64,000 bases of DNA from Patiria miniata (GCF_015706575.1 NW_024037069.1:34555315-34619314), one strand, 5' to 3'; positions 33,414-46,189 are shown, counted from the first letter of the stretch. Numbers and translations are program-made. Notes: generated from the letters alone by a model not told the origin.

Positions 33414-33555
33414 TGCAAAAAAATAGTTAGTGGCCTGACGTTTCGACCCTAGCAGAGTCTTTCTCGAAGGCCTTCGAGAAAGACTCTGAAAGACTCTGCC
33501 TTCGAGAAAGACTCTGCTAGGGTCAAAACGTCAGGCCACTAACTATTTTTTTGCA
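33414..33555. repeat. Near-perfect palindrome, 57-bp arms
   Basis: Arms 33414-33470 and 33499-33555 pair with one obvious mismatch. They contain 'ggcctgacgttt', 'gaccctagcagagtc' and 'tttctcgaagg'. The 28-bp spacer repeats arm sequence, as if templated. The motif resembles foldback repeats seen in other deuterostomes, but I cannot name a family. Confidence 0.92.
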
Positions 33556-33866
33556 GGTTAAGAATTGGACAGAGTTCGGTGCACGTGATTACGGATGTTG
33601 AGTTTTCAGAATCTACATTTTACGAAAATCTACATACAATAAATAGGACTAAAACCCACCCAATATACATGTATTTAGGTGCAGATTTCTTGAAGTTAAA
33701 GGCCACGGACGGGACTTTTCTGTATCCCATTTGTAAATATTAAATATATTGCATCTCCTTGTTAAGTGCAATTAATGAACAAAATTAAATGAAAATCTGG
33801 TTCAATGTACAAGTCCTGAATATCTCTACAAAATGTTTTAAGTTACCATTTCATTGCATGGGTCCT

Positions 33867-34391
33867 TTAAAGGGAATATACATCATTTGCTTTTGCTGTA
33901 ATTTTCAGAAATGGATGGAATTGGGGGGTTGGAAATATAAAGTAAATATAGTTTCACTGACTTTTTGGAGGTTTTGGGTTCGAAAATGCTATAAAAACTA
34001 AGAAAAACGATCATTTTCCTGTAGTCTGGTTCCCTGACTCCATATAGGAAGAAACAGAGCAGTTTACATACATTGGGGAATTGTAAGGTCAGGGAACCAG
34101 TCTAGCTGGCCCGTACCCGTTCATAGGTTTGTAATCGATTGCAAACAAGTGCAATGGTCAATTGGGGCATGTATTTGAAAAAAAAAAGCCAGTTGTTTCC
34201 AACGCTGATCGGCCGATCAGCGTTGGAAATTGATACAAAAATACCACTTTTCTTGAAAATGACAGTATACCAGGTGCCATAATTTTACAGGATGCTTTAG
34301 ACTGTCATTTACCAACATCCTATTAAGGTATTTCGCAAAAACTTGGTAGTTTTATTTTTCGATGTTTGCAAATGTTGTATATTCCCTTTAA
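33867..34391 (+). mobile_element. TTAA-flanked inverted-repeat element, copy 2
   Basis: 525 bp, with TTAA and 'agggaatataca' at the left end and the imperfect complement plus TTAA at the right. About 85-90% like copy 1 by eye. It also holds a perfect 34-bp palindrome centred on 'gatcggccgatc' (34195-34228), whose right arm is missing from copy 1. Confidence 0.88.
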
Positions 34392-35589
34392 GTAACACAA
34401 AACACCCGATTACGAATACATAAGAAAGTTTCTTTTTTTAAGATATGAATGTAATTCACCCATACATATACATGTACATGGGGTTTAATACAATAACATT
34501 CCACCCACATTTCTTGCGTGCATGGTTTAACAACTCCTCCGACTCTAATACTGAAAGTACACAAACTCCAAAACTCAGAAAAACTGAAGTTATTTCTGAC
34601 AAGCCATACTGAACAAGAGCAACAACACAGACAGACAATCATACATGAAAATGGAATGGAAAAAAAACGTTGAGACTAATTCTACGAGAGTTATTACATG
34701 CAGTTCGTCAAATCCATGTACATACCCTGTTTGTATTGTTTGCGGCTTCACACGTGTACGCAAATTGTTACACTCGTTGCCTCAAGCCTAAATTCCAAAG
34801 GATGGATTGGCCATGAAATATACACAGGATTTTGAAGGCTCTCGGTATTCAAATCAGCAAAGGAATATGAAATGCAGATGTCTGGGCTTATCAAGCTACA
34901 GCACCATTTTAATCATTGCATCAGCGTCTGAAACTACTACAATTTACTTCACTGTATCTTCTTACACACAACCAAATGAAAGATAACTACATATTGACCC
35001 TAACCACCCCAACCCTTCAAAATCCAACTGCATGTTTTGTTGGAATCTGTTGGAGTGAGTACTGCACTAGTAAACTGATTATGCTTTACATGGGGTCAGG
35101 CATACCACCATAATCAGAGCCCAACAGGTTGGGTGTTGAGTTTGACATATGGTGTTGGATTTTGCAAGAGTGAGGAAGGTTCCTAGTAAATCACTCAAGG
35201 GGGTTAGGGTTAATCACGATTATATAAAAACAGACTATTTTGTCTCACAGTTTCAATTTGAATAGTTCACATGTATCAGGGTGTGGGTAATATGTTGTTG
35301 CAATCACTGGGGTGAAGTAACTAGATATGACATAAATGCGTATTACTAAATGTTCATTTTTTTAAACTCTTGGTTAATTCCTTGAAACTTTTGGTGGTAA
35401 CTAGATCGTCAGGAGGAACATTTTACGTTGCCTGGTGATGCTCTGAGTATGGTGCCTGAAACGTCAAGCTAACGGCTCGGGTTCCTGTCAGAAACACTTC
35501 GCAGTGAGAGATGATCGCTTGACAGGGTTATCAACAAAACATCTTCAAGATGCAATTGCCCAAAATGGCATTTAACACATTAGTCCATG

Positions 35590-35800
35590 CACTGTTCCAA
35601 ACTGTCCTGCCTGTTACTCCCTGTACCGCACGTAACCGCCCAAGCACTGAATGGTTTTATGGATACACCGAGGAATAAATACAATGTAGTACAATGTAAT
35701 ACAATGTAATACAATGTAGTACAATGTAGTACAATGTAGCACAATGTAGTACAATGTAGTACAACGTTATACAATGTAATACAATGTAGTACAGGTGTGA
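35590..35800 (+). repeat. Repeat family near KEAP1, copy 1, with 10-bp minisatellite
   Basis: A 'ctgtcctgcctgttactccctgta' block with 'gcccaagcactga' precedes about 11 units of 'acaatgtagt'. The same arrangement recurs inverted at 40765-40920 and, without the array, at 41430-41570. Confidence 0.75.
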
Positions 35801-36011
35801 ACAGTTTAACATTCAATTTGCAATGCAGGCAGGAGATTATAACTGTCTTTTCAGAGGATGAACTCACAGAAATAGGAAACAAACTCCATGTTTATGTACA
35901 GGTGGGATTCGAACAGGGGGAACAGAAACTGTGGCGCAGCTCTGAACACAACAACAGTCTCCAGTTGCAAGTGGTTGTCACTCATGGGGGTTACAGGTTA
36001 CAGGGTGTGGC

Positions 36012-39000
36012 TCAGCTGGCAGTGGTCAGAGATCGGCAGGGGTTATTGTTACCGCAGGTGGAGCACGGCTCCATTCCTACGGCCACTCCGGCCCCGCTAC
36101 GGCCGCTGCTCATGTTGGTGACCAATGACCACTGGTTGGTGTCCGGGTCGTAGCATTCCACGGATGATAGGAAGTCTTGACCGTCGTAGCCACCTGAAAA
36201 AACAAGCAACACATTGGGAGTAAAAAGTTAGAACTGTGTTTTAAAAGCAAATAACAACAGAAACACATTGCAAGGAACAGACACCGTTTCAAAAGCAACA
36301 ATTTGCAAAGGGTCAGCCCTGTGCCGTAAAAGCAACACTTGCAAGGACTTAGAGGAACACACTGCAAGGAATCAACGGTGTTGCCAAACGAACCCATTGC
36401 AATGAATCAGTGCTTTGTTGTAATCCATTAACACATTACAAGAAATCATTATGGACAGATACACTGCATGCTATCCCAGCGCGCTTGTGACCGCTGCAGT
36501 GGCTATCCTGGGTCACAATCAAACAAATTCTGTCGGTGGTGGCTCATAAATATTAGAGGTCACCAACGCAACTTTGGCAGTGGGTACCAGGGAATATACA
36601 CCGCCTCAGACTGGTGTTACAGAATCGCATTGAACCAAATAGTTTCAGGATAAACTCAGGTCAACCCAATTTGATTTTGTATTAATTTTTTTGATTTGAG
36701 AGACTGTGGAGTTGTTCTGATTGATTGCAACAGTTGATCTCTCAACGTAGTTGCTACTGTTTCAAATGGCTAATTTTTCACTTAGTTGATTCAAATATTT
36801 TGGTTCGGCACGACTCTGGAATGCCTTTTCAAAACGGGTGATACACCATTACGAGTGTCCGTACCTAATGCGTAGACTTTGCCGCCCACCACATCCACGC
36901 TGAGGGCGCTTCGTCTGGAGTTCATCGCCGCGACAAATTCCCACTTGTTCTTCTCCGCGTCGTAGCGTTCCACGCTGTTGAGCTGACTCGTGCCGTCGTA
37001 GCCACCCACTGCGTAGATGTAGTTTTGGATGCTACACACTCCTGCACAAATACCACAAAAAAGGGAGAAAATTTCATTAGTGAAATTTACAAGAAGAAAT
37101 TGCCTGTCAAAATACTGTCACATTTACAACAAATTGAAGACCAATTGTAAACACAGGCTCCAAGTTGCCACGAGGAAATTTATGCACTAAGCGTACAAAA
37201 CTTAAAACCAGTCACAAACAGTATTCCATCCCCTGGCGATTTGGCTGATTTAACCCTGTTTTTTACCCTAACCTTCCAAAGTACTCTTCGCAAAATACAG
37301 GATTTTGCAGGAGGCTGTGTGGCAAAAATGCGTGGCTGATTTTGGAGGATGCACTGTGTCAAGGTCTTGGGCAGGACCTTGTGTTGCTTATGCTCAGCCG
37401 TGCATAAATTTAGTTTCATCATGACAATGCCTTTTATCACTTCCTCAAAACGAACACTATCTGCTGAGCTGAGTTTCAACGGGTCTGTTATTAAATGGCC
37501 GCTGGGCTTGTTTGGTTCGAGGAAAATGACTCCATTGCAATGGTGGTTTCATTAAACCCAGACCTCGGAAAATATATTTACACAAGAATCGTGGAAATTG
37601 TCCCAGAATTTAAGAATGTTACAATCATTTGTAGTTTATGGAAATCAGGAAGTGATCTGAAATATCTGGAACTGATATTGTAAACGTAAATTTATGTATT
37701 GTACACATTTAGTGTTAACATACTGTACATGCATCTCTGTTGAAACATTTAGGGGGAAATACGGTAGCTTCATGTTTTATGCAGCCCAGGGTTTACATGT
37801 AAAAACAAGACAATCAAAAAGAGGCTGGATAACAAACCTACAATAAACAGCAATGAATATGAGTGGCTGAATATGAGGATTAGTAAATGATAAGGTTCCA
37901 TAAATACCCAGGCACTTTAACCTCATGCAATGATCATCAACTTAAAAAAAAGGGTCAAAGATCGCTGTCAATTAAGACAAAATGAACTTTGGTCAAGGAC
38001 ATGTATGTACATGTACATGAATGCACACATGTACATTGTACATTCACGTGCATGTACATGTACAATGCATGTGTGCCTGCTTACAATTGTATAAATGCAA
38101 CATTAAGACAAACTGGGAAATATTTTTGCACGTGTAATTCTGTAAGCATATGGACATACCGGTACCGATGTACGAATGTAGGGCTATTATACATGTGAGC
38201 AATACACATGCTAATTTCAAAGTGGGGAGACAGGTTTTGTGGGGAGCAGATGTTACGGGTATGGTTGAAAGTCGTCACAACTTAATTCTAATTTTCTTAA
38301 CAATAACTTCCCCACTCACGCCATCCTTGTCTGGGCATGAGCATATACATATAAACAGGACTGTGGACAATGAGCAAAGAATGCAAACCTAAACGGAGAT
38401 CACACAAACCCCTAAAAAGACTGGAAGTATCATGTGAGTCTGTGGCATTGACTCATAGGTAACTCCAGCATGAATCGCATCTTGGACCCATGTTAGTCAC
38501 GGCCCGATGGAAGGAACGACACGCCAGTCTCACCTCCGTAACGACCCTTCAAACTGTCACTAGTCATTTCCAGGCTTGCCACTTAATTCTCAAGCCCTCT
38601 CTTAACCCCCTTCCTATCCCCCTCAACCCCCCCCCCCCCCCCCCCCCCAATACCACAATCTTGACAGTTTCCTCAGCACGGTTCTACAAAGTGGTTTATG
38701 ACAGTAGACTAAATGATAGCTTGGCGCTGGGATACGTGAGACCCACAAACCCTGCAGGCACAGAGCGTGACCATTGTTATCACATCCTCCAAGTTGTCAA
38801 ATGATGAAGATGAAAAAAAAAAAGCTACCGTTTATAGGTTGATGTATCGCTCAAGACACTCAAAGAGAGGACAGATTTTCCATTGTTCTCATATCATCAG
38901 CTGATGAAGTTGCAGTTGATATTTGGCAACTCATTGTGTAGCGAGTGAACAATTCAAGTCACAACTAGCAGACGATGAACACAACAGGGGAATGCCCCCT

Positions 39001-42000
39001 GTCAAAGGTGGTTTGAGTAACTTGCGACTTGACTTGAGATAGACGTCTTGTGATTGACTTGAGATAGACGTCTTGTGATGGACTTGAGAATGACTTGATC
39101 ACAACTGTGTCCAAATGACACAAAGCAAAAACTAGTTGTCCATATCTATTTATTAACACTAACCCCAAGCACTTTTGGCTAGGAACCATCATCAATCCAG
39201 CAAAATCCTCTAATTGCCACCATGTAAAAATTGGATTGAGCCTCAATCTTCCAAACTCATTTGATGACATTCAGAAGCAGTGTGGATGATATCGAGCATA
39301 TTGCAAGGCTTCATTATGCACGACCGAACATAAACAATACTGGGTACAGCCTACGAACTCAACACAATGCATCCTCCAACATCAACCGCCCCTGTTTTTT
39401 CATTCAGCCTCAATCCTCCAAAATCCTTAAAAAAACAAAAAACCTGGAGGAGTTTGGAGGATTGAGGAGGGTTAGGGTTAACAGTTCTCCAGATAGGACT
39501 TTGAAAAAGGGACCTGATTGACGTCACGTGACAAGTGTTAACAATACATCACTCACTGATGATGTACAATGTAAGACTAACTGTAAGGGTCTTTGTCTGT
39601 ACCAAGTTTCATTCGGATATGAGTTTCAATTGCCAAAAATGCTGGTCAGAAGAAAAAAAAGTGTCATAAATATTTTGCTTCAATTAAGATGTCATGTCTC
39701 TACATTTGTAACTCCAAAATTGTATTAATGGCCCAAGGACTTGTAAAAAGAATTTTTTTTATTTCAACTCCAGGTTACCAGACAGTCACTCACAATCACT
39801 GGCCTCGGTCTAGTAGTGCATAGTTTCACATGAACACTGTACACCCTTAAAGGTTGCCGGTCGTAAAATCTGATTCAAGAGTGCGCAGATTTAGCGACGC
39901 TGTGACGTCGCGGCAGACACGGACAGGAAGTTTTTGAGCGCGCTCGACTTGGCCTGGATGATACAGGCAATTAGTGTTGCCAATCGAGCGACTCAGCGAT
40001 GACTTGACAGACATCAATAGTATATTGTGAATCACCCTGTATGACCGCATCCAAATTGCTTGGCTACGGCTAACAGTTATACACTAGTCTATGGGGAGAG
40101 GCTGTAGCCACTTCCATTGAAGCATGTGCAACTGCTAGCCATAGCCATGTCATTCAGACACAACTTGTTACAGGCAGTAACACAAATGTTTATGGGAAGT
40201 AGCTTGAGCCGCTTCCACAAAGCCATGTCTGCAAGCCGTAGCCAGCTTCTGAATTACTTGGCTGTGGCTGTCAGTAATACACATGTCTATGGGATGTGGC
40301 TTTAGCCCTATCCATAGCCGCATGAAATTGAAAATTGTAGCCAAGTAGCTCAGACACGGCTTGTGTCCCATAAAAAAAACACCCAGATTGTCTGTGCTAC
40401 CGGGTATGTACCCTCCAAAATGAGAACAAAAATCCTCCAAACACTGTAGTGGACTTTACTAGTCTGGAGGTGTTAACGATAAGAATTAACTTTTTGGGGG
40501 GAGGGGGGGGGGGAGGGGGTGAATAAACTGACCTGCTCCACTGCGACGGGCTTTCATGGGGGCCACAATCGTCCACTCATCGTTCTCAGGATGGTAACAC
40601 TCCACACTGTCTAGCCGGTTATTACCGTCGTAGCCGCCCACTGCGTAGAGCAATCTGTTGACAACGGCACAGCCTACGCCGATACGCTTCGTATGCATAG
40701 GAGCTATCATGGTCCACTTGTCCTCATCTGGGTTGTACCTAAAACATGACAGTATGTACATGTACCCATTACAACTTGTATTACATTGTATTACTTTGTG
40801 TTACAATGAAATACATTGTATTACATTGTATTTATTCTCTGATGAATTTCTTTAAAAAGCATAGAGTGCTTGGAGGGTTTGGGGCGGTACAGGGAGTAAC
40901 AAGGCCATTTGGGGATTCATGAATGGGGATTATAGAGTGATGGAGAAATTAAAGTGATTTTTAAAACCCGTAAGGGTGCTTTATGTCCACTTTCAAGTGC
41001 TCTTGGACAGGACACACCGTGTACGCATACTGGTTCGCATACATATAGCGCACAGCACGGATGACAGCTGAATGTGCACAGCTGGTCATTATCAGCTACG
41101 GTACCTGGTTAGTTTTTATCCTCATCAAAACTCAAATTACAAAGTAATTTTGGATTTAAAATGACAAAGGAATGACTTAGTCACAATTGATAGGAGTAGC
41201 TCGTCACTTGACTCGTGACTAGACTTTCGATGTGACGACTTTATCCCAACCCAGTAGGACTGGGACAGCAAATCCGCTGCATTACTGAATCCAACTCAAA
41301 AATGCAAAACCAGGAGTACCGGTAGGTTTTGGCTTGATAGGAACTATGGGTTTCAATCATTTTATATCAGATGTGCCCTGGCAACAGTTTTGGTTAAACA
41401 TTGTTAAAATCTGCACAATGTCTCACAAGGTCCAAGTTTGAACCCTTTCGTCAGCTGTACTGCCCCAAACCGCCCTGCCTGTTACTCCCTGTAGCGCCCA
41501 AAACTGCCCGAGCACTCTATGATTTTATTGATTCTTCAGTGAATAAACCCAATGTAATAGTAAAGGTGCTAATGGATTTAAATATGAAATTAGAGGAAAA
41601 AAAAGCTTGGTTGATGATTACCTTTCAGCTGAGTTGTGTTTAGTGCAGGCTTGCGACCCACCGACAGCATACAGCAGTCCATCCAGTACCGCCGTGCCTA
41701 CTCTGTTCCGCGGCACATTCATGGATGACAATGTTTTCCACTGATTTTTCAAGGGGTTGTAGGCATCCAGCCTATCAGAGTCTGTGTTGGCTTCGGTGGT
41801 GTTATTCCGACCACCGACCGCGTAGAATATCCCCGCAACTGTCGCAGCACTGAGTCCGCTGCGGGGCTCGATGAGATCGGCCAGTTTGTGCCAAGCATCG
41901 TCTTCAGGATTATAGCATTCCATGTTGACTAGGGATTGGCGGAGGTAGCCGCCGGCCGTGTAGATCACACAGGCTGAAATGGGATTCCGTTTGGGAGTCT

Positions 42001-42868
42001 TGCAGATTTTATGTAATCGCAGCTCCTGGAAGATCTTGGAAAGGAAGTCTTTGCATCGAGGCTCCCCTTTGAGGATCTCGCACTTGTCTAGTTGTTTCTT
42101 TAAGAAAGTCGGCGTCAGGTGCTCACAGCGGATGCCGCCACATCCTAGGAGTTTCTCAAAGCAAGGCCGTCGCTCGCCCTCGCTGTGCTGCACCCAGCGC
42201 AGACACGCATTGTAGACCTGAGATTCGCACCAGACGTTGAGTTTGTCATGTTTGATGAGCGCAACCAGCTGCACTAGCGTGAGGTTCATGAATTCCTCCG
42301 TTTTGGACACTTCGCAGAACTTGCGACAGATGAACTCTCGCGCTGCGGCATGCAGGGTCGTCAACCCATGCTGCTGGGCGTACGCCGATATGCCAATACA
42401 GTTGCTTGGGTCCAGCTCCTCTTGGAGAAACGTACAACAGCACTCAATGATATCCTTGATATCATACATGACGGCTTTGGGCAGAACGTTCAGCACGTTG
42501 TGCTCGTTGATTGTGATCTCTGAGGTATACATGAAGTCTATGATGGATGAAAACACACAGGGGTGGACATCCTTGAGCTCAATCTTACGTTTGCTGCACT
42601 CGTTGTATCCTCCCGTGAACATTGCCTTGAAGTAAGGGCTACAGGAGGCCAGCACGACCTTGTGGACGTTGAATTTGACTGTCTCGACCACCAGCGTCAC
42701 ATCGCACAGGTCTTTCTTCTGCCGTAACTCGTTCAGGACAGAGAAAGCGTTTCCCGGGTGGCGCGCGCTAGTAAACGTCATGCCCCCTCCGCACGTCCGA
42801 CGGTGAGAGATCTTACTCTCCGAAGTCATTGAAGTGGTATCTAGGCTTGGCATAATGGGGGATGCCAT
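36012..42868 (-). CDS. KEAP1: KEAP1 homolog, BTB-BACK-Kelch adaptor of CUL3
   Basis: KEAP1 tethers NRF2 to a CUL3 ubiquitin ligase and releases it when its cysteines are modified. Coding exons: 42868-41622, 40738-40533, 37041-36865, 36193-36012; all GT-AG with matching phase, 603 residues (human 624). BTB spans about 40-145, BACK about 150-285, six Kelch blades about 300-590. By alignment to recalled human KEAP1, NRF2-contact residues are kept: Y308, S337, R354, N356, R389 and the equivalents of human R483, S508, Y525, Q530, S555, Y572, F577 and S602. Sensors C273 (C248), C288 (C263), C297, C434 (C408) and C613 are kept, but human C151 is N124, H154 is N127 and C226 is V199. The tail [13 protein letters not shown] is cysteine-rich like the human end. 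The start is the ATG giving [10 protein letters not shown]; the N-terminus is shorter than human. Confidence 0.96.
40065..40380 (+). repeat. About 97-bp tandem repeat ('tctatggga..tggct..agcc')
   Basis: Three diverged units contain 'tctatgggaagtggct'-like, 'agccgcttcca'-like and 'gtagccaagtaa'-like blocks. A single related unit lies at about 8865-8990 in the coiled-coil gene's first intron. In the KEAP1 intron between coding exons 2 and 3. Confidence 0.65.
40765..40920 (-). repeat. Repeat family near KEAP1, copy 2 (inverted)
   Basis: Contains 'tacattgtat' units followed by 'agtgcttggagggtttggggcggtacagggagtaac', the reverse complement arrangement of 35590-35800. In KEAP1 intron 1 of the coding part. 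Confidence 0.7.
41430..41570 (+). repeat. Repeat family near KEAP1, copy 3
   Basis: Contains 'actgccccaaaccgccc', 'tgcctgttactccctgtag' and 'cccgagcactctatga', then only 'caatgtaatag' of the 10-bp array. Confidence 0.7.
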
Positions 42869-42873
42869 TTCAT
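42841..42873 (-). promoter_or_regulatory. Short upstream frame overlapping the KEAP1 start
   Basis: An ATG five bases upstream of the KEAP1 start opens a 10-codon frame ([10 protein letters not shown]) that ends inside the coding exon, out of frame. If it is in the mature 5'UTR it could reduce initiation at the main start. A possible splice acceptor ('gattcttatag') just upstream makes its inclusion plausible but uncertain. Confidence 0.45.
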
Positions 42874-44973
42874 GCTTACTATAAGAATCAGTTTAGCCAC
42901 ATCCGAGTGGTATGCCTCCATTACCTGAACCGGACGGCAGTGTGGAGGGAATGACTTCGCATGTCAGACGGTAACGCAGTGATCAACTCCTTATCTGATG
43001 AATCACCTGTCCGGGTAAAGACAAAAAATAGAACAGAGGAAATTAATAAAAAGAAAATCTGCATATTTCAATGTCTGTAACAACTTTCTGTGACTGCATG
43101 TAGACATAAATGTACAGCATAAGCCACAGGTTCTGTGCAGGAAATTGGAATTTAACCTTATTTGACCAAAACTCACGCTTTTTAACTTTGCCTTTATAGT
43201 CAGCGTCTTCATTCATCCAGAAAAGTGTTCACAGACAAAAGCTTCGACAAGGAACTGAACTGAAATTTAAATCATTTCCCACCTCCATTATTGTATGTAC
43301 CGGTACTGCAAGAAGCTGGAAAACACAAGTGTGACAACGTAATTTCTGCTGAGAAATCTTTTTTAGATGAGTCATGCTCCATTCAAATGATCTCCAATCG
43401 GCCGCGACCGATAATCCGTGCGTGGGACCAGCCCCATTGAGAACTGACAAGCGAGTGACCAAACACAATGACTGTGGGGAAATTTCCCAGTAAAGAGTGC
43501 CTGACACAAAGGCACTCTATCTGCACTATCATGCCCATGGCAAAGAGTAAACTTGACATGCTTATTAACGGTGGGGCTACTGTTGTGGATCAACAGTCAA
43601 CAGCTATTGTTGTGAAATGTACATACGTAGGTGCATTCCAATACAGGTCAATTTGCCTAATAATTTCATAATTCTTTTATGTGTGGAGAGCTACCCCTCC
43701 TGATCTGGGAAATGAACAATGTGTAGTTCAGACTGTGAGAAATATCAGGATTAGGGTACAAATGAACAGTGTGTAAGCACTTCAATTTCAGACCAGTTAC
43801 CCCACACTGGGAATCAAGCTGGAAGGAAAAAAAACAGACAAACAAAACCAACTCAAGAGTGGGATTTTACTTTCATTTGATTACAGAAAAATGCATTTAC
43901 GTATGACTGAACAAATATCTGATTATACGATGTGCAACAGTTCTAGCTTGCAGAAACGACAACCATTTTAGAATAACTTTTTTTGAAGGGCAAGAAATTC
44001 AGACAGGAGGTGAATCCAAATTTGCCAAATCTACATGTTTGCTGTCAACTCCAAAGAAACAAATGTATCGTTGCCGTCAACTTCAAGAACAGCTAAGAGT
44101 TTTTACCTGTAGACCAAAAGATGCATCTTCTGAAGCATTTCAATACCACAAACCACAAGAAAGTCAAATAGTTTACAAAATTAATATTCTTGCAAACAAT
44201 GATAAAACTGACATGATAAACTGAACAGTAAAAGCATGGTTTAGAAAATGGAATATTACATGTACATCCATCCAGGGGTCAATTTTGTGTAGCTGCTATA
44301 ACAGGCATGCAACTGGGAATTTAGAAAAAAAAAACAGGGAACTCCAAACCACACCAGATTTTGTACAGTATTTTCAATTTGTGAGAAGTAAAAAACGAGG
44401 AAATCAGCAGATCTGAGGAAAAGTTGCATGCCTGTATAAAGCACGGCAAATATTTTCGTAGCAAAAGCAGACTACCGGCCAAAATGTCACACTACATGCA
44501 TGCATACATGTAGCTGTGTGCAACTGGTTCTCTGAAGACATTTGCTTAGCAGTGAAACTTGCTAAGCTTTGATGTTAATTATTATCTAATGACTGCATAC
44601 CTAATGAGGAGAAAAAACTACGACCTAGTTATACAGCACGAGGCCCAACTACAAATCTCCTTGCTTGATGTGCATTCAAATGCATGCAGGGAAAAGCGTA
44701 ATACGTACCGGTGGGGGCCTACATGTTAAGCAAGATTAATCGTGCAATGTGAGGTGATACCAGCGAGTTACTGTTAGCATCAAGACTTCAAGATGATGCC
44801 TCACAACTATTAAAATTGTTTAGATACGATGTGTGAAAGAGGACAATCAGCCCATGATAAGGTACACGTTGCGCAATCGTTTGTTCACTTTAAGTTCAAC
44901 TAAGTGACCATTGTGAACTGTCCATCTCCAATGCCAACAAAACCCAACCCCAGCAATGAGATAATGAACTTAC
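42874..44973 (-). other. KEAP1 5' flank or first intron
   Basis: No coding exon seen. It would be the first intron if the noncoding exon proposed at 44974-45260 is real. It contains the small element at 44302-44434. Confidence 0.4.
44302..44434. mobile_element. 133-bp MITE with CAGGCATGCAACT ends, copy 1
   Basis: Inverted ends 'caggcatgcaact' / 'agttgcatgcctg', flanked by TATAA on both sides (44297-44301, 44435-44439). About 80% like 51906-52048. Noncoding. Confidence 0.85.
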
Positions 44974-45260
44974 ATTTACCACAGGATATGAGTTAAGAAA
45001 CTAACAAGCTCAACAACCTTCCAGCACAGGTAGAAGAAGTGTCGGCCGTTTCACACATTAAGGCGAGAAGAGGATGTCTACTGAATTAGCCAAACAGATC
45101 CCCCGGAAAGCTCCCGGCTTAGAATCAATCATAATCCAATTGCTCTGGTTAACTTGAAACACACAAAAAAATTTGCCGAGAAGACGCTGGTCGGGCCCGG
45201 GTTGCCCGCACAGGGGAACAATCGCTGACTGGACTGGCTCTAGCCTTGCGCGGCTAACCT
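44974..45260 (-). promoter_or_regulatory. Candidate KEAP1 promoter and noncoding first exon
   Basis: The block is GC-richer than its surroundings. On the minus strand a TTTATAAG lies near 45257-45264, and a strong donor (AAAT then GTAAGTTC) is at 44973. Spacing suits a 5'UTR exon, but no transcript evidence is available. Confidence 0.3.
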
Positions 45261-45264
45261 TATA

Positions 45265-46185
45265 AACCGCGGTCTCATCCTGGGGCCTGTACGCGGCCGG
45301 TACTGAAGCACAGGGGTCCTTGACAGACCATTAAAGAATAGGGGGCCGCTCACTGGGGTATATCACGGAAACACGCTATGATCTCCAACAAGTGACTTCA
45401 GCATGGTGAATTACCGCTGTGACCAGCGGCCCGGTGGTTCGGGGTTTTTTTTAGTGCAATCTCACCAGACGAGGGGTGGAGGGTTCGTGAGTGTGCAGAG
45501 CGTGTCCCCCATTGCTTGCCCGGTTGTTGACATGCCCCTAATTGGCCGCTAATCAGCTCAGGAAATCACTGCACCTTGTGAAAGCTGCAATCGGGCTTCC
45601 GTTCCTGATTCGCTTGTTTCGCTGTCATCATTACACTGCAAGAACGGGGCTTGATGTGAGGTCATGCACGCTCCATGTGCCATCAATCAGGGGGCTTACC
45701 AAACCCAACCATCAGCCGAGTGCAGGAGCCCTGTGCAGTCACAGCCTGCGCTCCAACAATGCAAAGACAATAGGCATCCACAAGTCTTCCAATGATTCAT
45801 ACTTGCCAAGTTCTGACCAACAATATTTAAGAGCACTGTGAAAATTGGCTGAAAACTAATCGCAAGTACATTGTACAAATGTATGGAAATCCTGTGGCAG
45901 TTTGGATGGTTACCAGACAAGCAATATTTTCCTGAGCTCAATTGATGCATTTAGCCACTCCCTGAAATAGACCAAGCCATTTAGCTCCACCCACTGGGCA
46001 CATGGGCAACCAATGCGTGCGTCTACATTGATTTGAGTAACTCTCCGATGCCACACTGAATGTTCCAGCCGTGCACGTCATATGCGCATATACATTGTAT
46101 ATGCACGCATGTCAGACTTTTGTGGACGCATGTCAGACATTAATCGCAGCTTAGTAACTGGTCAAAACAGCATTGGGCAGGGCTT
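45265..46185. other. Intergenic, nothing recognised
   Basis: Mixed-composition DNA with no convincing exon. Two 80-100-codon open frames on opposite strands overlap and have no recognisable domain. Confidence 0.45.
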
Positions 46186-46189
46186 TACC

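Larger units (their letters stand above)
31355..36011 (-). other. Probable long 3'UTR of KEAP1
   Basis: No coding exon on either strand between the KEAP1 stop and the satellite. On the minus strand, AATAAA (31375-31380) followed by 'catgtatcattgag' looks like a genuine 3' end. If used, the 3'UTR is about 4.6 kb and includes the palindrome at 33414-33555 and the TTAA element at 33867-34391. Earlier weaker signals exist, so the true end could be nearer 36 kb. Confidence 0.45.

Noticed and set aside
36110-36397. 95-codon minus-strand frame upstream of the last KEAP1 exon
   Set aside because: It reads intron sequence in another frame across a clear acceptor. The Kelch frame continues only by splicing.
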